Below, in pieces: positions 46,660-53,590 of a stretch of DNA of 64,000 nucleotides. Position 1 is the stretch's first letter. Every line of letters begins with the position of its first letter. The notes beneath the pieces are model-generated. The model was not told the origin of the DNA and searched no databases. It saw only the letters and a program-made list of their open reading frames with translations. Source of the DNA: Streptomyces sp. NA02950 (GTDB lineage: Bacteria > Actinomycetota > Actinomycetes > Streptomycetales > Streptomycetaceae). The stretch lies in the NCBI RefSeq assembly GCF_013364155.1, contig NZ_CP054916.1, forward strand, positions 310,001 to 374,000. The letters are read 5' to 3'. The translations under genes were made by a program, and so were the position numbers.

Positions 46660-48320
46660 CCTCGATCGTTCATGAGGGGTCGTCAGTTTGCTGGCGGACT
46701 CTTTGTGGTGGGGGTTTCGGCGTCTGGGCAGGCTGACGGCCCGGTTGTCGCGTCGGGTGGGCGCCGGGTTCCACGGCTCCGGTCGGGGGTGGTGCTGCTC
46801 GCAGGGACGGGAACGTGCCGGTCAGCCGGGGTTCGGGAGGACGCGGAGCCGGTCCAGGGCATCGCTGATCACGTCGGCCCAGGGCCAGTGCCTGGCCAGG
46901 CGGAGGTAGCGGCGGCGGCCGGTGGTGATGAGCTGCGCGGCGGCGGAGAACAGCCGAAGCCGAAGGCGGCGGGGCTCCCACAGGCGGGCCTTGCCGGTGA
47001 GAGCGAGCAGGGGCATCCAGGCCAGCAGGTCCAGGGCGATCTGGACGATCTCCAGCCAGATCTGGTTCTGTGCGGCGCCGTGGTGGGGAAGGTTGCGCAG
47101 GCCGGTGGCGCGGGCGGCGCGGATGCGGTCCTCAGCACGGGCACGCTGGCGGTGGCGCAGTTCAAGGGCGGCGATCGCCTCGCCCGCTGTGTTGGTGGCA
47201 AAGCAGGTCAACCGCATGCCGTCGGCGTCGGTGAAGCGCAACTGGGCACCGGGGTGCGGCCGTTCCTTCCGCACGATCAGCCGCAGCCCGTTGGGCCAGC
47301 CGGTCAGGCAGTCGCCGCCGAGTTCGGCAACCCAGGCGCCGTCGCGGATGTCGCCGTCGGGTTCGACGGCCGGTGTCCAGGCCGAGGCCGGGACCTTCAG
47401 GACGGCCTGGTGGATGGCGTCGGTGATGGTCATGCCGACCGAGTACGACAGCCACCTTCCGCGCCGGGCGAGCCAGGCGACGAACTCGTGGGTGCCTCCG
47501 CCGGAGTCGGTACGGATCAGCGTCTGCCGGCCGCGCCGGAGCCGTTTCGGCAACTGGGCCAGGGCCAGTCTGGTGGCCTCGATGTGGTCGGCGGCGGTGT
47601 TGGAGCCCGCGTTGCCGGGCCGCAGCAGGCCCACGACCGGCTCGCCGGACCCGCTGCGGCCGTGGTCGACGAATCCCATCAGCGGGTGGTGGCCGAACGT
47701 CTTCTTCCAGGTCGCGGCTGCGTCCTGCTTCTCGGAGTGGGCCAGGACGAGGACGCCGTCGATGTCCACGATCACCTGCCCGCCCGTGTCCGGCGCTGCT
47801 TCACCGGCCAACCGCCATACGCGTTCGCGTACTTCAGCACGGGCGGTGCGCAGTGCTGCCAGGACCCGCTGTCCGCCCGACGCCAGCGTGTTGATCAGCC
47901 GGGAGACCGTGGGGTCGGAGGCTACCGGCCCGAACACGGCCGGCTCAGCCCGCAGCAAGCCCACGTCGGCCAGGCAGTCCCCGCCGAGTGCCACCGCGAG
48001 CGCGACATCCAGCAGGATCTTGCCCGGATCGTGCACCGCCCGGGCCTTCCGCCACGGCTCAAGCGCCGCCGATATCGCCGTGTCGAGACCGGACTTGCGG
48101 ATCGTCTCGACCAGCAGCACGGCCCCGGCCTGCGAGACGACCCCACGACCGCCGCCCTCGACGCGGACACGCGGGTAGGACCCGATACGCTTCTTCACCT
48201 GGAAAGTGCCTCCGGCGGTGGCGGGAACAAGGACCTCAGCAATCCTCATTCTCGCTGGTCAGAGGCACTTTCTGCTTTCTTGATCACCAGTCGGACAGCC
48301 CGCCTCGTGAAAGCGCGAGG
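46660..48320 (-). mobile_element. Intact IS1380-family insertion sequence, copy 2
   Basis: A 1661-bp element, the same length as copy 1 but inverted. It is bounded by CTAG (46656-46659 and 48321-48324), with ends CCTCGATCGTTCATGAG and the complement of CCTCGCGCTTTCACGAG. It disrupts the passenger gene. The clean target duplication and intact transposase point to a recent insertion. Confidence 0.94.
46822..48249 (-). CDS. IS1380-family transposase, copy 2
   Basis: A 475-aa transposase closely related to, but clearly not identical with, copy 1; many substitutions are scattered along the length. It has the same landmarks: DPTVSRLINTLAS, DIDGVLVLAHSEKQDA, TLIRTDSGGGTHEF and RARAEDRIRAAR. The start is ATG 48249, about 70 nt inside the element end. 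It reads against the passenger gene. The damaged left and right arms look closer to this copy than to copy 1, judging by the shared CCTCGATCGTTCATGAG terminus. Confidence 0.95.
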   Translation of the reverse strand: MRIAEVLVPATAGGTFQVKKRIGSYPRVRVEGGGRGVVSQAGAVLLVETIRKSGLDTAISAALEPWRKARAVHDPGKILLDVALAVALGGDCLADVGLLRAEPAVFGPVASDPTVSRLINTLASGGQRVLAALRTARAEVRERVWRLAGEAAPDTGGQVIVDIDGVLVLAHSEKQDAAATWKKTFGHHPLMGFVDHGRSGSGEPVVGLLRPGNAGSNTAADHIEATRLALAQLPKRLRRGRQTLIRTDSGGGTHEFVAWLARRGRWLSYSVGMTITDAIHQAVLKVPASAWTPAVEPDGDIRDGAWVAELGGDCLTGWPNGLRLIVRKERPHPGAQLRFTDADGMRLTCFATNTAGEAIAALELRHRQRARAEDRIRAARATGLRNLPHHGAAQNQIWLEIVQIALDLLAWMPLLALTGKARLWEPRRLRLRLFSAAAQLITTGRRRYLRLARHWPWADVISDALDRLRVLPNPG

Positions 48321-48324
48321 CTAG

Positions 48325-49789
48325 TGGTCCATCCCTTGAAAGCGTCCAGGACACCCCGGGCGGCCCCACCAGCGACGTGACGCACCTGGCCCGGGCCGTG
48401 CGCGGCTCGATCCTCTCGCAGGTCGCCCTGGCCGACCACCGGGTGCGGCCGCAGATCACCGATCTGGACATCGCGCATGTCACGGAGATGCTGCAGACGG
48501 GCAAACGGCTGAGTGTGCACCGCACCCTGTGGGGGGAGTACACGCACACCTTCCTCCCAGACCCCTTCGGGGCGCCTGCCGCCGATGGGGTGCTGGCCGA
48601 AGGGAAACCGCAGATCTCGCTGGTGGAGACCTACCGGCTGTCCACCTTCCTTGGCCAGTACGGTGCCGGCCGGACTCTGAAGACCTTCACCCTGCTGCCG
48701 GGTGAGAAGACCACCATCAGTATCAAGACGTTCCGCAAGACCGAGACCGACAGCAAGTCGGCTTCCAGCGTGCTCGATTCGTTCACCAAGGAAAGTGCCG
48801 ACGACTTCGAAAGCACCGTCCAGCACGAGAACTCTGACAAACAGGCACAGCAGAAAAGCCTTGAGTGGCACGTCGAGGCAGAAGCCTCCGGCTCCTGGGG
48901 ATTCGCCAGTGCGAAGGTCAGCGGCGGCGTCAAAGGCTCCTCCGCGTCCCAGCGCGAGCAGTTCGCCAAGAACATGAGCAACGCGGTCAACAAGCACGCG
49001 TCCAAGGCATCAGCGAAGCGGGACGTGCAGATCAACACCTCCCAAGAGGTGAAGACGCAAAGCGGCGAGGAAACCTCGATCACCCGTCAGCTTGAGAACA
49101 TCAACGTCGGACGGACCCTGAACTTCGTCTTCCGCCAGATGAACCAGGAACACATCACTATCCTGCACCTGGTCGACGTGCGCGTCGCCTTCTGGAACGG
49201 CTACGGCGAATCGGTAGACGAGGTTCCGCTGTCCGGGCTCAACGACCTGCTGGACACCTACGTCAAGCCCGAGAAGAAGAGCGACCTGCGAAAGATGGTC
49301 CTTGACCAGCTGTCCACGATCTTCGACTACGAGGACAAGCTGGTCGAACCGTCCATGGTGGAAACACGTCAGATCGGCCCGACCGGCTCAACCGACACCT
49401 ACCTGCGATGGCGGAAGAAGAAGTCGACCTACCGCGACGAGACCGGAAACGAGATCACCGTTCCCGGCATCATCCTGAACGTGGACAAGACGGTCATGCG
49501 GACCGAGGGCGTCGTCGTGGACGCACTCCTGGGCCAAGGGAACGCCCTCGACGAATACTCGCAAGGGCTGCAACTCAGCGCCGTTCGCGAACGCGCACTC
49601 GACAACGACCGCGAGGCTTTGGGACAGAAACTCGTCACCGACAACGAGAACGCCAAAGCCAAGATTTACAAGGACATCTTCACCCCTTCCGTCGCCCTGC
49701 CCGGCAAGATCTCGGTCTCCGCCTCGGACACCGGAGTGACCGTCGCCAGCACCGCCAGCGCCGATGGCGCCCACGCCGTCGGCGGGTAG
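48325..49789 (+). pseudogene. Unknown passenger gene, 3' part (488 codons)
   Basis: The continuation of the gene begun at 46214. A GTG at 48377 could restart translation (470 aa), but it has no good ribosome site and lies inside the reconstructed frame. The protein has a beta-rich stretch (KTFTLLPGEKTTISIKTF), then about 160 residues rich in Ser, Thr, Lys and Glu with a Gly/Ser-rich hairpin-like segment (ASGSWGFASAKVSGGVKG), then a conserved-looking LNFVFRQMNQEHITIL block and a soluble C-terminus. No signal peptide or long membrane helix is visible. The polar Ser/Thr-rich middle with alternating residues loosely recalls aerolysin-type pore-forming proteins, but I see no diagnostic motif. The next gene starts 6 nt after the stop. 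Confidence 0.8.
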
Positions 49790-49795
49790 CGGCCC

Positions 49796-50728
49796 ATGAA
49801 CACCCCCACGCCCGACGTGGCATTGGCACCCGCCGGAGCAGCTCTCCGGCCCGCCTCCCTCGCCCCGCGGAACCAAGTCCTGTCACCCGGACCGCCCACC
49901 GGTTTTGCGCCAGTCCGGCTGAGAAATATGGACCGCGCCCAGAAGCTGGCCGCGGGCTCGGACGACTGCGAGGCCCTGGCGCTCCTGTTCTCGGATCCAG
50001 GGATCATCGACGACGGCACCGTACCGGGCCGGCTCAGGGAGATCCTGGCCATCACAGAACACTTCGCCATTCCCGGTCTCCAGACACGGATCCGCTTTCA
50101 CGACCGGGGATTCAAGGGTCAGCCCACCCCGGGAGGGCCAGGCTTCCGCGACCCGTGGCCCAAGAGCGACAATCAGGTCGGCCACTTCCTCTCGGCGGCC
50201 GGCATGAATTTTCAGCCCGACGTGGTCCGCCGTGAGGTCGGAGGAGTAGGCCCCACCGTGCGATCGCTACTCCGGGCTCCAGACAACATGAGCGACCGGG
50301 AGGTGGTGCAGCGGCTGGTTATTGGCCATGAGAAGGCGCCAGACCCCGCGGTGGACGCACCCTCGATGGCCGCCAGCGCGCTGGGGGGACTCTCGGGTGG
50401 TAGCTCCCTCGGAGCTATCGTGGGGGCCGCGGCCGGGGCGGCCATGAGCGTGGTGAGCGGGTTCCGCGTCCAGTTCGAGGCGGTCACACCATCCGATATG
50501 AGTGCCTGGGCGGCCGCTCTGTCGGCACTGGGGAACAATTCGGTGATCAACCTCGCAGCCGCCGAGCCGCACCTACGCAAGATTCCCATCAACTACAGTT
50601 TCTCGGGCAACAGCATTCAAGACCTCCGGCTCAGCCTGTGCGGCTGGTATCTCGGACAAGCCATCGCCAATCGCTTCGCCTCGCGGGAGGACGTGGCCAA
50701 GTGGGTCCGGATCAATCTCCACGCTTAG
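49796..50728 (+). CDS. Unknown 310-aa protein, partner of the split passenger gene
   Basis: The ATG lies 6 nt after the stop of the preceding gene, so the two were surely one operon. The N-terminal 40 residues are Ala/Pro-rich and probably unstructured. Residues 100-135 contain FHDRGFKG and DPWPKSDNQVGHFLSAA, which look like a conserved core with possible catalytic His and Asp residues. Residues 191-223 form a Gly/Ala-rich apolar segment (GGLSGGSSLGAIVGAAAGAA) that resembles membrane-inserting glycine-zipper sequences. The C-terminus is a mixed soluble domain. I cannot place it in a family. Expression may be polar-silenced by the upstream IS unless it has its own promoter. Confidence 0.8.
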   Translation: MNTPTPDVALAPAGAALRPASLAPRNQVLSPGPPTGFAPVRLRNMDRAQKLAAGSDDCEALALLFSDPGIIDDGTVPGRLREILAITEHFAIPGLQTRIRFHDRGFKGQPTPGGPGFRDPWPKSDNQVGHFLSAAGMNFQPDVVRREVGGVGPTVRSLLRAPDNMSDREVVQRLVIGHEKAPDPAVDAPSMAASALGGLSGGSSLGAIVGAAAGAAMSVVSGFRVQFEAVTPSDMSAWAAALSALGNNSVINLAAAEPHLRKIPINYSFSGNSIQDLRLSLCGWYLGQAIANRFASREDVAKWVRINLHA

Positions 50729-50760
50729 AGATCCCGACGGAAGATCACCTGCTCCACCAG

Positions 50761-51294
50761 CCTCGATCGTTCATGAGTCCCCGGCAGCTTGCTGACGGGG
50801 ACTCTGCGTCGTGGGGTGCGGTCTTTTCGGAGCTGGGGCAGGCTGAGGACCCGGCTGTCGGGCCGGGTGGGCTCCGGGTTCCACGGCTCCGGGGGTGATG
50901 CGGGCGAACACGGCCGGCTCTGCCCGCAGCATCGCGACATCAGCCAGGCAGTCCCCGCCCATGGCCACGGCGAGCGCAACATCCAGCAGGATCTTCCCCG
51001 GGATCGTGCACCGCCCGGGGCTTGCGCCAGGACGCGAGTGCCTGGGACATCGCCGCATCCAGCCCGGTCCTGCGGGCTGTTTCCACCAGCAGACGGCACC
51101 GGCCTGCGAGACCACCCCGCGACCATCGCCCTCGACGCGGACATGCGGGTACGACCCGATACTCTTCTTCACCTGAGGAGCGCAGCTTTCCTGACGACGA
51201 ACAGGATCTTAGACAAGTCCCATCGTTCCAGGTCAGAGACACTCCTCGCTTTTTTGATCACACCCCGGACACTCACACTCGCGAAAGCGCGAGG
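50761..51294 (-). pseudogene. Right-arm IS1380 copy, internally deleted
   Basis: Both termini are present (CCTCGATCGTTCATGAG at 50761, complement of CCTCGCGCTTTCGCGAG ending at 51294), but only about 530 bp remain. The minus strand encodes the transposase N-terminus (KKSIGSYPHVRVEGDG, later DVALAVAMGGDCLADVAML) with frameshifts, then jumps directly to the 3' non-coding end. It cannot make transposase, yet its ends could still be used in trans by the intact copies. Its inner flank (CCAG) does not match the outer CTAA. Confidence 0.85.
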
Positions 51295-51298
51295 CTAA
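51295..51298. repeat. Right target-site duplication CTAA of the composite element
   Basis: CTAA directly follows the IS1380-type end at 51294. Its complement TTAG includes the TAG stop codon of the response-regulator gene, so that gene was left intact by the insertion. Confidence 0.7.
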
Positions 51299-51960
51299 TC
51301 TGCCGAGGGCTGGTGTGACAGGCCCGCGGAGTAGGCGAGGATCGCCGCCTGAACCCGGTTGGTCAGGCGGAGCAGCCGCAGGATCCGGCTGACCTGCGTC
51401 TTGACCTGGGACTCGGTCAGGCCCCGGCATGCGCCTATCTCGGCATTGGACAAGCCCTGGGCGATCAGGGCGAGGATCGTGCGCTGCTCCTCCGGGAGGG
51501 CACGCAAGCGGTCATGGGCGCTGGGGACGGGCCAGGCGGCGTGCGGGGTGAACCGCTGGATCAGCGCGCGGGTCATCGACGGGGAGATGATCGCGTGGCC
51601 GCCCGCGACGGCTTTGACGGCGCTCAGCAGGTCGTGCGGCGAGGCGTCCTTGACCAGGAAGCCGTCGGCCCCGGCTGTGAGAGTTGCGAAGAGGTAGTCG
51701 TCCAGGGCATAGGACGTGAGCATGATCACGCGCGGCGGCTGCGGAAGCAGCACCATTTCACGGACTGCGGCGAGCCCGTCCATGGCGGGCATGCGGATGT
51801 CCACGATGGCGAGGTCCGGCTGGTGCGTGCGAGCAGTGTCGATGGCCTGCAAGCCGTCGGTGGCCTCCGCGACTACCGTGATCTCGTCATCCGATTCGAG
51901 CACGAGACGGATGCCCTGACGCACCAGCGCCTCGTCGTCCACCAGCAGAACCCGGATCAT
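51295..51960 (-). CDS. NarL/LuxR-family response regulator
   Basis: A 221-aa two-component response regulator. The receiver domain has DDE at 8-10, phospho-acceptor Asp54 in AIVDIRMP, a Thr82-containing LTSY and Lys104. The LuxR-type helix-turn-helix spans roughly 150-215 (QGLSNAEIGACRGLTESQVKTQ would be its core). I start it at ATG 51960 (MIRVLLVDDE); longer frames run into the kinase gene. It overlaps the kinase by 74 nt, so the pair is co-transcribed. The TAG stop lies in the transposon target duplication, and the pre-insertion sequence would also stop there, so the protein is unchanged. Its former nearest downstream neighbour was mbtH, which makes it a candidate cluster regulator. Confidence 0.94.
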   Translation of the reverse strand: MIRVLLVDDEALVRQGIRLVLESDDEITVVAEATDGLQAIDTARTHQPDLAIVDIRMPAMDGLAAVREMVLLPQPPRVIMLTSYALDDYLFATLTAGADGFLVKDASPHDLLSAVKAVAGGHAIISPSMTRALIQRFTPHAAWPVPSAHDRLRALPEEQRTILALIAQGLSNAEIGACRGLTESQVKTQVSRILRLLRLTNRVQAAILAYSAGLSHQPSAD

Positions 51961-53329
51961 CGGGCTCCCCAGGAGGACACGGACCGAGGAACTCCGCCGC
52001 GGCCCACGGCTCGTCGGCCGCACCGGCGTCGGCGGCGGCCTCGGCCGGTATGCGGGCGACCAGACTGAACCCGCCCTGCGGCGTCGCAAACGTCCACACG
52101 GCTCCCCCCACCATGGAGACCCGCTCGCGCATCCCGGTGAGGCCATGGCCACCCCCCGGTGTCGGTCCGGCCACCGGCTTGGGCGGCGGGCCGTTGCGGA
52201 TGCTCACTTCCACGCTCTGGGCGGAGGCCACGACCGTCACGCGGACCTCGGCTCCAGGCGCGTGCCGCACCGCGTTCGCGATCCCCTCTTGGATCACGCG
52301 GTAGGCGGCCCGCTGGGCCGCCGCGTCGGCTTTCTCGGGCTCTCCGCTGACCTGACACGTTGCTAGTACGCCCGCGTGCCGTACTTCGTTCACCAAAGCC
52401 TGAACGTCTTTCCGCCACGCTCCGGTTCCGAGGGCCCCCGAACCGGCCGATGCCTCGCCCTCTCCCCCGCCCTGCCCGTCCACGTCCTCGTACCGCAGCA
52501 CGTCCAGCAGATCCCGCAGTTCACCCATGGCACGTCGGCCCAGATCGCCGAGAAGACGGGCTCTGGTGTGCGCCGTGGACTCCTGGGCCTCGCTGATTTC
52601 CAGAGCTCCTGCTTGGATGACGATGAGCCCCACATAGTGGGCGACCACGTCATGGATGTCCCGGGCGATCCGTGCGCGCTCCTCCAGCCGGGCGTTCCGC
52701 GTGGCCAGTTCCTGCTCCCGCTGGAGTTGCCCCGCCCTGCGCCGCAGGCTCCGAATGAGCGCCCGGTGCGCGCGAACCGTCGTGGCCACCAGCGTCGGAG
52801 CGATGAGCATCGGGAGCAGGTAACCCACCGCGGCGTCCTCGACGAACAGCGGCACGGGAGGTCGTTCGCCGGTGATCAGCAGGAAGTCCAGGACGGGCAC
52901 GGTCACGCTTGCCATGCCGACCGTCACCGCCCAGCGGGTCCGCCCACGCACGACCAGGGTGTAGATCGCTAGGGGAAAGGTGATTCCGCAGCCTCCCAAC
53001 CACAGGTCGGCGAGGGATGCCGCGGCCAGGACCATCGGCAGTCGTCGGCGGGTCAGGATCGCGAGAGCGGAGAGGATTTCCGCGGCGTTGACCGCCACGA
53101 GGAGGGCGCTGGAGGATGCCCCGTCACCGGGCTCCGGGTACGTCATACGCCAGATCGGAAGGAACACCAGCCACTGCAGGAGGCTGTACGCCATCGCGGC
53201 CACCGTGAGCGCGGCATCGATCGCAATGTCCCGACTGATCAGCAGCTGCCCCTCCTTCGCTCTCGCCGGTGCTTGGACCGCCGCGCGGACGGTCGCTCGG
53301 GGAGCCTCACGAGCAGCGGTCTGACCCAT
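51887..53329 (-). CDS. DesK-type sensor histidine kinase
   Basis: A 480-aa membrane sensor kinase. Residues 35-190 contain about six apolar helices with short loops, so it probably senses a membrane-associated signal. The HisKA_3 motif ARIARDIHDVVAH places the phospho-histidine at 226. The ATPase N-box includes EGIANAVRHAPGA (348-360) and the G-box GGGHGLTGM (392-400). It phosphorylates the regulator whose gene overlaps its last 74 nt. ATG 53329 has only a weak ribosome site, so a start a little downstream is possible. The last 50 residues, encoded partly by the overlap, are Gly/Pro/Ala-rich and not part of the catalytic fold. Confidence 0.93.
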   Translation of the reverse strand: MGQTAAREAPRATVRAAVQAPARAKEGQLLISRDIAIDAALTVAAMAYSLLQWLVFLPIWRMTYPEPGDGASSSALLVAVNAAEILSALAILTRRRLPMVLAAASLADLWLGGCGITFPLAIYTLVVRGRTRWAVTVGMASVTVPVLDFLLITGERPPVPLFVEDAAVGYLLPMLIAPTLVATTVRAHRALIRSLRRRAGQLQREQELATRNARLEERARIARDIHDVVAHYVGLIVIQAGALEISEAQESTAHTRARLLGDLGRRAMGELRDLLDVLRYEDVDGQGGGEGEASAGSGALGTGAWRKDVQALVNEVRHAGVLATCQVSGEPEKADAAAQRAAYRVIQEGIANAVRHAPGAEVRVTVVASAQSVEVSIRNGPPPKPVAGPTPGGGHGLTGMRERVSMVGGAVWTFATPQGGFSLVARIPAEAAADAGAADEPWAAAEFLGPCPPGEPDDPGSAGGRRGAGASGHPSRARIG

Positions 53330-53509
53330 GCCGCGGGCGCCCGGATCTCCCTTGTGCCGGCTGCCATCGCCGTCCTCCCTGCCAACTTCCTGTCACGCCG
53401 GAGGCCGAGGGCCGGGCCCATACCGGTTTGCGGACCCGCTGGCCTTATGTGGCGGCCGCGTGCGCCGACCGGCTCGCACCGGGACCCTCCGGTGCCTGGC
53501 AGGCGCGGG

Positions 53510-53549
53510 GGCCGGGGTACCGTCGCTCCGAATCGACGGTACCCCGGCC
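53510..53549. terminator. Perfect 16-bp hairpin after the protease gene
   Basis: GGCCGGGGTACCGTCG (53510-53525) pairs exactly with CGACGGTACCCCGGCC (53534-53549) around an 8-nt loop. It lies 40-80 nt after the protease stop codon on the minus strand, with no U-tract, as is common for actinomycete terminators. It would separate protease transcription from the kinase operon downstream. Confidence 0.85.
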
Positions 53550-53590
53550 GGTCATGGTGCCGTGGGGACCCAACAGACTTCCTGTGTCGG

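Larger units (their letters stand above)
43443..51294. mobile_element. IS1380-type composite transposon (about 7.85 kb) with nested insertions
   Basis: The outer ends are IS1380-type termini: CCTCGATCGTTCATGAG at 43443 and, inverted, CCTCGCGCTTTCGCGAG ending at 51294. Both are flanked by CTAA (43439-43442 and 51295-51298). The left arm (43443-45490) and right arm (50761-51294) are damaged copies of the same IS, both with transposase on the minus strand. Between them lie a two-gene passenger unit and a later intact IS; another intact IS sits in the left arm. The 4-bp duplication fits the family, and both intact copies here also chose CTA-type targets. IS1380 relatives such as ISEcp1 are known to mobilise neighbouring genes. 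That the whole moved as one unit is inference. Confidence 0.75.

Noticed and set aside
48377..49789. A complete 470-aa gene starting at GTG 48377
   Set aside because: The frame continues upstream to the IS junction and, with the IS removed, joins the frame of 46214 exactly. The GTG is internal to a split gene.
51961..52152. Longer response-regulator start at 52152
   Set aside because: The extra 64 residues are read inside the kinase gene and are Arg/Pro-rich; the receiver domain begins at the ATG at 51960.
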